The notes below the pieces were generated by a model that was given only the letters and a program-made list of their open reading frames with translations, was not told the origin of the DNA and did not search any database. This document shows, one piece after another, positions 50,975 to 59,459 of a stretch of 64,000 nucleotides of DNA. Source of the DNA: Clostridiales bacterium UBA1738 (GTDB lineage: Bacteria > Bacillota > Clostridia > UBA1381). The stretch spans positions 1 to 64,000 of the forward strand of contig DCIA01000010.1 of NCBI GenBank assembly GCA_002315735.1, given 5' to 3'. A program made the position numbers and the translations under genes. The stretch's first letter is position 1, and each line of letters begins with the position of its first letter.

Positions 50975-51732
50975 AGCGTTTCACTTATAAGATCGTCCAT
51001 ATTATAAAGTCCCTTTGGTTTTCCTGCCATAAATATAGCCGCCTTAATACTTCCTGTTGCAAATACATCTCTTGATGTTGCCTGATGTGCTATGGTGATA
51101 ACTTCATCTGTACCGGCAAAAATCACATCATGCTCTCCGACAATCGTGCCGCCCCTTACAGAATGGATACCTATCTCATTTTTTGAGCGCTCTTTTCTTA
51201 TGCTATGTCTGTCATAAACATATTCCGGTGCAGTTTCAAGCACTTCTGTAATGCCATCTGCAATGGCAAGTGCCGTTCCGCTTGGAGCATCAAGCTTTTT
51301 ATTATGATGTTTTTCTATGATTTCTATATCAAAATTTTCCGAAAGAACTGCTGTTGCTTTTTTTGCAAGGCTTATAAGCAGATTAACCCCCAAACTCATA
51401 TTTGCCGAATAAAATACAGGTATTTCGTCCTTTGCCGCAAAAAGTTCTTGTTTTTGTTTTTCTGAAAGACCGGTAGTCGCCACAATTAGTGGGAGTTTCT
51501 TTTGTTTTGCAAATCCCAAAATATTTTCAAATGCAGACGGATGAGAAAAATCAATAATTACATCTGCGTCTACATCACAATCGGCAATATTTGTAAAAAC
51601 CGGATAAGCATTATCACAACTATCGTTCAAATCAATGCCCGCAACTATGCGGCAATTAAGATTTTCACTTACCATATTTGTGATTGTTCTGCCCATTCTT
51701 CCATTACAACCGTTTAAAATTATTTTTATCAT
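50971..51732 (-). CDS. dapB: 4-hydroxy-tetrahydrodipicolinate reductase
   Basis: NAD(P)H-dependent second step of the diaminopimelate branch. IILNGCNGRMGRTITNMV is the nucleotide site; the catalytic block is EIIEKHHNKKLDAPSGTAL. 253 residues from the ATG at 51732, with AGAGG 9 nt upstream; a TTG three codons earlier overlaps that SD and was rejected. It follows dapA by 13 bp and overlaps the SLOG gene. Confidence 0.97.
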   Translation of the reverse strand: MIKIILNGCNGRMGRTITNMVSENLNCRIVAGIDLNDSCDNAYPVFTNIADCDVDADVIIDFSHPSAFENILGFAKQKKLPLIVATTGLSEKQKQELFAAKDEIPVFYSANMSLGVNLLISLAKKATAVLSENFDIEIIEKHHNKKLDAPSGTALAIADGITEVLETAPEYVYDRHSIRKERSKNEIGIHSVRGGTIVGEHDVIFAGTDEVITIAHQATSRDVFATGSIKAAIFMAGKPKGLYNMDDLISETL

Positions 51733-51745
51733 TTGTTCCAACCTC

Positions 51746-52636
51746 TTACAGTTTTTTTACACCGTAACTCTTTAACGATTTTTTCAAAATCTCAAGATTT
51801 TTTTCTTCCATTTCGCAAAGTGGCAGAGAAAGTCCCCCAACTTCATAGCCCAAAATATTCATAGCTGTCTTAACAGGAATTGGGTTTACTTCAATAAACA
51901 AATTATTTATTAAATCCAGCATTTCAAGTTGAAGTTTTGCTGATTTTTCCACTTCACCATTTAGATAGTATTCGCAAATATTATGTGTTTCCTCAGGCAA
52001 AATATTTGCAACAACAGAAATTACGCCCTTACCACCTATTGACATAATAGGAACAATGAGGTCATCATTTCCCGAATACATATAAAGTTCAGGAACTTCA
52101 CGGCGAACCTTCATAGCATAGCTCATATTTCCGCTTGCTTCTTTAATTGCAACAATATTTTCGATTTTAGCAAGTTCTTTTAATGCCTCTACCGAAATAT
52201 TAACGCCTGTTCTTGATGGAACATTGTATAAAATCACAGGAATTGAAATCGCATTCGCAATTTTTGTGTAGTGCAAAACAAGACCTTTTTGTGTTGCTTT
52301 ATTATAGTACGGTGTGACACATAAAACGGCATCACAGCCGAACTCTTCTGCCTTTTTTGAAAACTCTACTGCGTGATCTGTATAGTTACTTCCTGTTCCT
52401 GCAATAACTGCCATTCTTCCGTTGACCGTTTTAACACTGTGTTTTATTACTTCTAAGTGTTCGCTGTCAGGAAGCGTTGACGCCTCGCCTGTTGTTCCGC
52501 AAACAACAACCGCATCAGTTTTATTTTTTATATGCATTTCCAGAATTTCATCAAGTTTTTTATAATTTGGTGTACCATCAAAATTAAATGGTGTGATAAG
52601 GGCAACACAAGACCCTGTAAACGGAAGTTTTTTCAC
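51746..52636 (-). CDS. dapA: 4-hydroxy-tetrahydrodipicolinate synthase
   Basis: Condenses pyruvate and aspartate semialdehyde. The Schiff-base Lys is in IVAIKEASGNMSYA, the catalytic Tyr in ILYNVPSRTGVNI, and the Thr pair in VCGTTGEASTL. 296 residues. It lies between asd and dapB in the operon, with an 18-bp gap to asd. The product also feeds dipicolinate in sporeformers. Confidence 0.98.
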   Translation of the reverse strand: MKKLPFTGSCVALITPFNFDGTPNYKKLDEILEMHIKNKTDAVVVCGTTGEASTLPDSEHLEVIKHSVKTVNGRMAVIAGTGSNYTDHAVEFSKKAEEFGCDAVLCVTPYYNKATQKGLVLHYTKIANAISIPVILYNVPSRTGVNISVEALKELAKIENIVAIKEASGNMSYAMKVRREVPELYMYSGNDDLIVPIMSIGGKGVISVVANILPEETHNICEYYLNGEVEKSAKLQLEMLDLINNLFIEVNPIPVKTAMNILGYEVGGLSLPLCEMEEKNLEILKKSLKSYGVKKL

Positions 52637-52654
52637 AACTTACCCCTCCTAGAA

Positions 52655-53737
52655 TTAATCGAAATAACCTTTTTTAGCCAATAATTCAGCAAGAAGAACG
52701 CCGCCTCCTGCTGCACCTCTTAATGTATTGTGTGATAGACAAACAAATTTATAGTCATATTGTGTATCAGGGCGAAGTCTGCCGATTGAAACCGCCATTC
52801 CGCCTTCTAAATTTCTGTCAAGACGAGCTTGTGGTCTATCTGCTTCTTCAAAATAGTGTAAGAATTGCTTTGGTGCGTGTGGCAAGTCTAATTCTTGAGG
52901 CGCACCCGCAAAATTCTTCCAATCTTCCTTAATTTGTTCGATTGATGGCTTATCTTTAAAGCTTACAAACACAGCCGCTGTGTGACCATTTGAAACAGGG
53001 ACTCTAAGACATTGAGTTGTAATTGACGGCTCTGTTGCATCAATAATCTTTCCGTTTTCGATTCTTCCCCAAACCTTTAATGGTTCAAGTTCTGACTTTT
53101 CTTCTTCTCCTCCGATATACGGAATTAAGTTATCCACCATTTCAGGCCATGTTTCAAAAGTTTTTCCTGCTCCCGAAATTGCTTGATAAGTAGTTGCTAA
53201 AACTTTTGTGATACCATATTTTTTAAGTGGATGAAGAGCCGGCACATAACTTTGAATTGAACAGTTTGACTTAACTGCGATAAATCCTCTTTTAGTACCT
53301 AATCTCTTTCTTTGGCTTTCGATAATTTCGATATGGTCTGGGTTAATTTCCGGAACGACCATAGGAACATCGTCTGTATGACGATGAGCAGAATTGTTCG
53401 AAACAACAGGGCATTCAAGTTTTGCATACTTTTCTTCAAGTGCTTTTATTTCGTCCTTTTTCATATTAACTGCACAGAATACAAAATCAACTTGCTTTGC
53501 AATTTCTTCTGCATCTTTTGTAGCATCTAAAACTACTATGTTTTCTACTTCACCGGGTATTTCACTTTCCATAACCCATTTGTTGCCGATTGCTTCTTTG
53601 TAAGGCTTACCTGCGCTTCTTTCGGAAGCTGCTAAAACCTTTATTTTAAACCATGGGTGATTTTCCAAAAGCGCGATAAATCTTTGACCTACCATACCCG
53701 TTGCGCCTATTATACCAACATTATAACATTCTTTCAT
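52655..53737 (-). CDS. asd: Aspartate-semialdehyde dehydrogenase (archaeal/fungal-type)
   Basis: NADP-dependent reduction of aspartyl phosphate. GIIGATGMVGQRFIALLENHPWF is the nucleotide-binding opening and VKSNCSIQSYVPALHPL holds the catalytic Cys; the carboxy-terminal VSIGRLRPD and LSHNTLRGAAGGG motifs fit the archaeal/yeast-like TIGR00978 group, not the Asd of Bacillus. 360 residues. First gene of asd-dapA-dapB-SLOG with a sigma-A promoter 34 bp upstream. The lysine riboswitch upstream of lysA does not precede this gene directly. Confidence 0.95.
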   Translation of the reverse strand: MKECYNVGIIGATGMVGQRFIALLENHPWFKIKVLAASERSAGKPYKEAIGNKWVMESEIPGEVENIVVLDATKDAEEIAKQVDFVFCAVNMKKDEIKALEEKYAKLECPVVSNNSAHRHTDDVPMVVPEINPDHIEIIESQRKRLGTKRGFIAVKSNCSIQSYVPALHPLKKYGITKVLATTYQAISGAGKTFETWPEMVDNLIPYIGGEEEKSELEPLKVWGRIENGKIIDATEPSITTQCLRVPVSNGHTAAVFVSFKDKPSIEQIKEDWKNFAGAPQELDLPHAPKQFLHYFEEADRPQARLDRNLEGGMAVSIGRLRPDTQYDYKFVCLSHNTLRGAAGGGVLLAELLAKKGYFD

Positions 53738-53770
53738 ATATGCTTCTCCTTGTACTGTGATTAATTAATT

Positions 53771-53799
53771 ATTTTATCATTTTTTGACATTTATGTCAA
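53771..53799 (-). promoter_or_regulatory. Sigma-A promoter of asd-dapA-dapB
   Basis: TTGACA (53794-53799), 17-bp spacer, TAAAAT (53771-53776). The -35 box is the first half of a perfect 7-bp inverted repeat, TTGACAT-AA-ATGTCAA. Confidence 0.7.
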
Positions 53800-53806
53800 C
53801 CTGATA

Positions 53807-55105
53807 TTATAGGTCATTTCTTATTAAATCTTCTAATGTTTCTCTTTTTACTGCGACATAGTCCTTGCCGTCTTTTAGCATAACAACCGGTGGCTTTCTA
53901 AGTCTGTTATAGTTTGATGCCATAGAATAGTTATAAGCACCCGTTGTAAGAACTGCAACAACATCTCCCGGCTCCGGTTTTGCAATATGAACATCTTCTT
54001 GGATAATATCTCCACTTTCACAGCACTTACCAACAATGCTGCAACGATAATGCTTTGGAAGAGTCGCCTTATTTGCAGTTATAACAGTATATTCTGCATC
54101 ATAAAGAGCAAATCTTGGGTTATCTGACATACCACCATCGATTGCTACATAGTTTTTAAAATTCTTAACTTGCTTTACAGTTCCCACAGTGTAAAGTGTC
54201 ATTCCGGCATCAGCAACAATACTTCTTCCCGGCTCCATCATAATTCTAGGCTTTTTAATATATAATTCCTTACATTTTTGATTTAGAACTTCTCCTACCT
54301 CTTTTATGCTGTTTTCGATGTCCAAATCAGGCTGAGAAGCAACATATCTAACGCCAAATCCACCACCGAGATTTAAAATCTCAGGTGAATATCCTGTTTC
54401 TTCGCATACTTGTGCTGCAAAATCCATCATAATATCAACAGCATCAATAAATGTTTCTGCGTCAAAAACTTGTGAACCAACATGGCAATGATATCCCGAA
54501 AGGTCAATGTTTTCATAGCCCAATGCAGCTTTTGCAAAATCATATGCTTGACCTGTTACTATTGCAACACCAAATTTTGAATCAACATTACCTGTTGCAA
54601 TTTTTTTGTTTGTATGTGTATCGATACCGGGAGTTATACGAAGCAAGACCTTTTGCACTTTCCCTTGCTTTTTAGCCTCATTATCAATATTCGTAAGTTC
54701 ATCAAAAGAATCAACAACAAAATAGCCTATTCCGTTTTTGATTGCAAATTCAATTTCTTCAAGTGATTTATTGTTTCCGTGGAAAAATGCATTTGAAATA
54801 TCAAATCCTGCTGAAATTGCTGTAAACATTTCGCCTATCGAAACAACATCTACCGAGATTCCTTCTTCTTTGGCAATGCAATAAATCTTTTTAAAACTTG
54901 CGGCCTTTGATGCGTAAATCGGAACTGACCCCTTTCCAAAATGTTTTTCCATTGCCGACTTATAAATTCGCATTTTTTCACGAATTTTATTTTCGTCCAT
55001 TAAATATAACGGTGTTCCGTACTTTTTTGCAAGTTCCGTAGTATCAAAACCCGCAAAGGTTAAATTTCCCTGTTCATTTGTGTCAATGTTGTTGCAAATC
55101 TGCAT
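53807..55105 (-). CDS. lysA: Diaminopimelate decarboxylase
   Basis: PLP enzyme of the alanine-racemase fold that makes lysine from meso-diaminopimelate. The PLP lysine is in PIYASKAASFKK; GYHCHVGSQVFD, NLGGGFGVRY and the carboxy-terminal CCESGDI (active-site Cys from the other subunit) are present. 432 residues from the ATG at 55105, with GGGAGGA upstream. It has its own promoter and a lysine riboswitch. asd-dapA-dapB follow on the same strand with a separate promoter. Confidence 0.97.
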   Translation of the reverse strand: MQICNNIDTNEQGNLTFAGFDTTELAKKYGTPLYLMDENKIREKMRIYKSAMEKHFGKGSVPIYASKAASFKKIYCIAKEEGISVDVVSIGEMFTAISAGFDISNAFFHGNNKSLEEIEFAIKNGIGYFVVDSFDELTNIDNEAKKQGKVQKVLLRITPGIDTHTNKKIATGNVDSKFGVAIVTGQAYDFAKAALGYENIDLSGYHCHVGSQVFDAETFIDAVDIMMDFAAQVCEETGYSPEILNLGGGFGVRYVASQPDLDIENSIKEVGEVLNQKCKELYIKKPRIMMEPGRSIVADAGMTLYTVGTVKQVKNFKNYVAIDGGMSDNPRFALYDAEYTVITANKATLPKHYRCSIVGKCCESGDIIQEDVHIAKPEPGDVVAVLTTGAYNYSMASNYNRLRKPPVVMLKDGKDYVAVKRETLEDLIRNDL

Positions 55106-55163
55106 TTTTAAAAATCCTCCCAACAAAAATTTAGTATATTTGGGGTTATCATTTGTAGTAAAT

Positions 55164-55194
55164 AAAAAAATGATAACCTTGATAGGCTATCATT
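55164..55194 (-). terminator. Expression-platform terminator of the lysine riboswitch
   Basis: A 10-bp stem (AATGATAGCC arm; 55185-55194 with 55171-55180 approximately) and T7 on the minus strand, after the aptamer and about 60 bp before lysA. Confidence 0.8.
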
Positions 55195-55214
55195 AAATGC
55201 TTCGTAAAACAAAT

Positions 55215-55390
55215 GCAAGATAGCTCTCCGTATCATTTCGATACGACAACATGGTAAATCTTATTCCACCATGCCGGATACAGTTTTTGACATAACTGTC
55301 CTCGGCACCGATACCTTTCATACATTGCATCACTTCGTCAAAGCTTACTATCAAGTGTATTACTATTTATCAAATGCGACCTCTATCAAA
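55215..55390 (-). promoter_or_regulatory. Lysine riboswitch (L box)
   Basis: On the minus strand: GATAGAGGTCGCA at the 5' side, AAGGTATCGGTGCCGAGG in the middle, CCGGCATGGTGG, and GGAGAGCTATCTTGCA closing P1. Order and spacing fit the five-helix lysine aptamer, about 175 nt. With the terminator that follows, lysine should repress lysA. Confidence 0.93.
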
Positions 55391-55398
55391 TTATCTTG

Positions 55399-55427
55399 AT
55401 TATAACACCTGATAGTTTAAATGTCAA
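55399..55427 (-). promoter_or_regulatory. Sigma-A promoter of lysA
   Basis: TTGACA (55422-55427), 17-bp spacer, TATAAT (55399-55404), immediately before the lysine aptamer. The -35 box overlaps the last codons of ylmC. Confidence 0.8.
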
Positions 55428-55675
55428 TCCCTTTTTAAAGATTTATCCTCTTTTTTTACGATTATATACTCATTTCCAATCGCAATAATGCTTTCCCACG
55501 GCACAGTATATGTTTTTTTTGCAAAAATAATCCCCAAAAAGCCCCGTTCAGGAATTGTTATAGCATTTATTTTGCCACTTTCAAAATCAATATCCACATC
55601 TTTAATGTATCCGACCATTTCTGCCGTGTCCACATCAATTACCTTTTTTTGCCTTAAATCAAAGCTTCGTCGCAT
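55424..55675 (-). CDS. YlmC/YmxH family sporulation-associated PRC-barrel protein
   Basis: Small protein with a single PRC-barrel-like domain, conserved in sporeforming Firmicutes; role unknown. Features are SFDLRQKKVIDVDTAEMVGYIKDVDIDFESG and the later VPWESIIAIGNEYIIV. 83 residues, full length. It is transcribed on the minus strand ahead of lysA; its 3' end contains the -35 box of lysA. Confidence 0.88.
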   Translation of the reverse strand: MRRSFDLRQKKVIDVDTAEMVGYIKDVDIDFESGKINAITIPERGFLGIIFAKKTYTVPWESIIAIGNEYIIVKKEDKSLKRD

Positions 55676-55772
55676 AATTTAATCCCCCTTACTCTATGCT
55701 ATGCACAAAAATTTGCAATTATTTTATTTTTGTGGTAAAATATATTGGACTAGATTGAGAGGTATTAATTTT

Positions 55773-57359
55773 ATGGAAGCTATTGAGCGAAAAATGAGCC
55801 TTAATATACATAGTGCAGGCAATAATTGTCAGATGCGATTTGGTGATTTATCAGGCGACGGCAGAATGGATATTCTTCTTGTAAAGCCTGATGTTGTTAG
55901 TGATGAACGTTATTTTGCCCATCGTGTTGTTTCAGCCACTGTCATAACTCTTGACGGAGAAATTTTATGGCAAATTGGTGACCCCACATACAATTCGCCT
56001 AATGTGAAATGCGATATCCCTGCACAGATTTATGATATAGACCGTGACGGAAAAAACGAGGTTTTGCTTGTAATGGGCGATGAATTATTAATTTTAGACG
56101 GAAAAACGGGTGAAACAAAGCAAAGTGCGCCTTTGCCAAATAACTTTGCTTGCGATAGTATCACCATTGCTGACCTTGACGGCACAGGCTATGCACAAAA
56201 TATCATTTTGAAAAACAAATTCAGTCAGCTTTGGGCTTTTGACCTAAACCTTAATATTCTTTGGACTTTTCAAGGCAATTTAGGCCACGCCCCCGTAATA
56301 TACGACCTAAATGGTGATGGCTATGATGAAATTGTTGCAGGATATAATGTTTTGTCCAGCACCGGCGAACTTTTATGGAAAGTTAATATGCTACATCATG
56401 CAAATTCTGTATGTGTCACAACTTTTACAGGCGATACTGAGCCTACAATTATTTTTTGTGGGCCTACAACTCTTGCATATACAGCATCGGGGGAATTTTT
56501 GTGGCAGATTGATGAAGAAGCACAAAATGTCGCAGTCGGATTTTTCCAAGACACCTTCGAAAAAGAGCAAATTTTACTTTTAGACTCCTTATCTCTTTAT
56601 GACTCTTACGGAAACTTTCTTCTTCAAAAGAACGAAACTGTTTATATTCCGACAGTTTTCCAAAACTTTGACGATTCACAAAATCCTTATATAATCGGTC
56701 ATAAAAAAGAAGATATCGTAACAACGGTATATGATGGATTTATGCGTCCTGTCTATACTTTTAACACCTTCGGAAAAATTGCAATATGCGACCTTTTGGG
56801 TGACGGCATAACAGAGGTTATTCTTTACAACGACGATTCTGCCGAAATTTTTGCACTAAATTCTGTTGATTTTTCTGAGGCAAATCGCGCTTACACTCGC
56901 CAACAGCCAAGACAGTATTATAATGTGTCCGTCTATAATATTTTGCCGTTTAGCGAACATTCTGCAGGTTATCTTGCGGACGATTTTGCTGCACAAAATA
57001 TTATGAAATGGGCTGAAACTTATGCACATCTTAATATGCACAACAGTTTTGTTAAAATTACACGCTCTGAGTTTGTATTAATACTATTTACAATGCTAAA
57101 CCTAAAAGAAGACTTTGCCGAAAACTTTGCTGATGTAAGCACTGACGACACCTTTTACTCAGCAGTTGGAACAGCAAAAGTTCTTGGAATTGTTGAAAGC
57201 GAGGATAATATGTTCAGACCATTAACGCCTGTAACGGTGTCCTATGCAAACGAAGTCTTAAAAAGATTATCAATTCCAAAGGCTTTTGGATTTAACGAAA
57301 AATACGAACTTTCAAAGCAAGACCTTGCAAGGCTTCTTTTATCTCTTGATTCTGAATAG
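55773..57359 (+). CDS. Uncharacterised FG-GAP/VCBS-like repeat protein with carboxy-terminal SLH-like domain
   Basis: 528 residues. Residues about 15-380 contain repeated FG-GAP/VCBS-like units with calcium-loop-type cores (GDLSGDGRMDILL, YDIDRDGKNEVLLV, IADLDGTGYAQNIIL, YDLNGDGYDEIVAG, CDLLGDGITEVIL), implying a beta-propeller. Residues about 430-500 resemble one SLH module (FADVSTDDTFYSAVGTAKVLGIVESEDNMFRP). No signal peptide is visible at the chosen start, which has GAGAGGT upstream, nor in the longer frame from 55701. Secretion is therefore unexplained. It stands alone, convergent with the ATPase operon. Function unknown. Confidence 0.8.
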   Translation: MEAIERKMSLNIHSAGNNCQMRFGDLSGDGRMDILLVKPDVVSDERYFAHRVVSATVITLDGEILWQIGDPTYNSPNVKCDIPAQIYDIDRDGKNEVLLVMGDELLILDGKTGETKQSAPLPNNFACDSITIADLDGTGYAQNIILKNKFSQLWAFDLNLNILWTFQGNLGHAPVIYDLNGDGYDEIVAGYNVLSSTGELLWKVNMLHHANSVCVTTFTGDTEPTIIFCGPTTLAYTASGEFLWQIDEEAQNVAVGFFQDTFEKEQILLLDSLSLYDSYGNFLLQKNETVYIPTVFQNFDDSQNPYIIGHKKEDIVTTVYDGFMRPVYTFNTFGKIAICDLLGDGITEVILYNDDSAEIFALNSVDFSEANRAYTRQQPRQYYNVSVYNILPFSEHSAGYLADDFAAQNIMKWAETYAHLNMHNSFVKITRSEFVLILFTMLNLKEDFAENFADVSTDDTFYSAVGTAKVLGIVESEDNMFRPLTPVTVSYANEVLKRLSIPKAFGFNEKYELSKQDLARLLLSLDSE

Positions 57360-57365
57360 TTTACA

Positions 57366-57397
57366 AAAAAATCGTACTCTTTATGAGTACGATTTTT
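57366..57397. terminator. Bidirectional intrinsic terminator
   Basis: A perfect 13-bp stem (57367-57379 with 57385-57397) with flanking A and T runs, between the FG-GAP gene and the end of the V-ATPase operon. Confidence 0.85.
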
Positions 57398-58055
57398 CTT
57401 TATCCTTTTTTGCCTTTATGTTTTCCTCTATCATCATATCCTTGACTTTCATAAGTCTTACCGTATTAGAACGCTCCGCCTCATCTAGCTTCATTGTAAT
57501 TCTTCTTATCGTATCTTGATAATTCGGAATCATAACATATTCAAGCGCATTAACTCTTCTTCGTGTTCTTTCAATTTCACCTGCAAGCATTTCGGCAGAC
57601 TTTTCAAGTTCTGCAAGACGCATCATTTCGCCAAAAACACCAGACATTGACATAATCGCAGAGTCCAAATCTCCTCCGGTAAAGGCATAACCATAAGAAA
57701 AAATATCGCTCTTTTCTTCTGTTCTCATTTTTATATTAAAAACGGGAACATCAACGCTCATAATATTCTTCTTCTCAACATCCAGCATAACTTCCTGTTT
57801 TGGAATTAAAAGCGCCGAATTTATTACTTCCCTTTGCAAAACAGAACCGGCAACCGCAAGCGAACGATTTGCTTTTGAAAGATTTTTTTCTACCGTTTCA
57901 CGAAGTTCTTTTGCCTCACGCATAATACTCAGAAACTGTCTCATAAGTTCATCACGCTTGTCTTTTAAAAGTCTGTGTCCTTTTGTCGCAACGGCAAGAC
58001 TTTTTTTAATCCTAGTTAATTCCATTCGGGTAGGATTTACATTTAATTCTGCCAT
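57381..58055 (-). CDS. ntpD: V-type ATPase subunit D
   Basis: Central rotor stalk of the V1 part. The amino-terminal NPTRMELTRIKKSLAVATKGHRLLKDKRDELM and carboxy-terminal TRRRVNALEYVMIPNYQDTIRRI coiled-coil segments are diagnostic. 224 residues. It is the last gene of the operon, 33 bp after subunit B, and its stop is within the shared terminator stem. Confidence 0.96.
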   Translation of the reverse strand: MAELNVNPTRMELTRIKKSLAVATKGHRLLKDKRDELMRQFLSIMREAKELRETVEKNLSKANRSLAVAGSVLQREVINSALLIPKQEVMLDVEKKNIMSVDVPVFNIKMRTEEKSDIFSYGYAFTGGDLDSAIMSMSGVFGEMMRLAELEKSAEMLAGEIERTRRRVNALEYVMIPNYQDTIRRITMKLDEAERSNTVRLMKVKDMMIEENIKAKKDKEKSYS

Positions 58056-58088
58056 CTTTTATCTCCTTTCCTACATTCTAACAGGAGT

Positions 58089-59459
58089 TTATCCTTTATA
58101 ATATTTATCTAAATACTCATCTTTAATACGTTTTAATTCTGCTCTTGGCAAAATAGATATCAGTTCCCAACCGATGTCAAGAGTTTCTTCAATACTTCTG
58201 TTTGTTGTGTATCCTTGTGATACATAACGCTTTTCAAATTCATCGGCAAATTTTGCGTATAGTTTATCAACCTCTGAAAGTGCCGCTTCTCCTAAAATAA
58301 CCATAAGTTCTTTTGCTTCTTTTCCTCTTGCATAAGCCGCAAAAAGTTGGTTCATCGTATTTGAATGGTCTTCTCTTGTCTTGCCCTCACCAATACCTTT
58401 ATCTTTAAGTCTTGAAAGACTCGGCAAAACATCAATAGGAGGCATAACATTTTTTCTGTAAAGTTCACGAGAAAGAATTATTTGCCCCTCGGTAATATAG
58501 CCTGTAAGGTCAGGAATTGGGTGAGTTTTGTCATCTTCCGGCATTGTCAAAATAGGAATAAGTGTTATTGAGCCTTCACTACCCTTTAATCTTCCTGCTC
58601 TTTCATAAAGCGTTGCAAGGTCTGTGTACATATAGCCCGGGTATCCTCTACGCCCCGGCACTTCCTTTCTGGCAGCCGAAATTTCACGAAGAGCATCTGC
58701 ATAGTTTGTAATGTCTGTCATTATTACAAGAACGTGCATATCCTTTTCGAATGCAAGATATTCTGCCGCAGTAAGAGCCATTTTAGGTGTTGCAATACGC
58801 TCTATTGCAGGGTCATTTGCAAGATTTACGAATAGAACTGTTCTTTCCATTGCACCCGTATCTTTAAAGTCTTGCACGAAGTATTCTGCTTCTTCAAATG
58901 TGATACCAATAGCCGCAAAAACAACGGCAAACTTCCCACCATCACCAAGAACTTTTGCCTGTCTTGCAATTTGTGCTGCAAGATTTGCATGAGGAAGACC
59001 ACTTCCCGAGAAAATCGGAAGTTTTTGACCTCTTACCAGTGTGTTAAGTCCGTCAATCGCACTAACACCCGTTTGGATAAATTCCTCAGGATAAATTCTC
59101 GCAGCAGGGTTCATAGGAGTTCCGTTGATATCTTCTCTTTTGTCAGGAATAATCTCAGGTTTTCCGTCCTTAGGTCTACCAAGTCCGTCAAATACACGGC
59201 CCAACATATCTTCCGAAACACCAAGTTCGATTCCGTGTCCCAAAAAGCGAACTTTTGAATCTTCCAAGTTTATTCCGGCACTGCTTTCAAAAAGTTGCAC
59301 AAGTGCATCAGAACCGTTAATTTCAAGAACTCGGCATCTTCTTCTTGTGCCATCGGCAAGTTCAATTTCTCCAAGTTCGTTATAGGTGACTCCTGATGTA
59401 TTTTTGACAAGCATTAAAGGCCCTGAAACCTCTTCAATTGTTTTGTATTCCTTAGGCAT
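58089..59459 (-). CDS. ntpB: V-type ATPase subunit B
   Basis: Non-catalytic nucleotide-site subunit of the V1 hexamer. It has no Walker A loop (FSGSGLPHANLAAQIARQA in its place), the arginine-finger region near VPGRRGYPGYMYTDLATLYERAGR, and the opening EYKTIEEVSGPLMLV. 456 residues, normal. The start overlaps the end of subunit A by 8 bp. Confidence 0.97.
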   Translation of the reverse strand: MPKEYKTIEEVSGPLMLVKNTSGVTYNELGEIELADGTRRRCRVLEINGSDALVQLFESSAGINLEDSKVRFLGHGIELGVSEDMLGRVFDGLGRPKDGKPEIIPDKREDINGTPMNPAARIYPEEFIQTGVSAIDGLNTLVRGQKLPIFSGSGLPHANLAAQIARQAKVLGDGGKFAVVFAAIGITFEEAEYFVQDFKDTGAMERTVLFVNLANDPAIERIATPKMALTAAEYLAFEKDMHVLVIMTDITNYADALREISAARKEVPGRRGYPGYMYTDLATLYERAGRLKGSEGSITLIPILTMPEDDKTHPIPDLTGYITEGQIILSRELYRKNVMPPIDVLPSLSRLKDKGIGEGKTREDHSNTMNQLFAAYARGKEAKELMVILGEAALSEVDKLYAKFADEFEKRYVSQGYTTNRSIEETLDIGWELISILPRAELKRIKDEYLDKYYKG

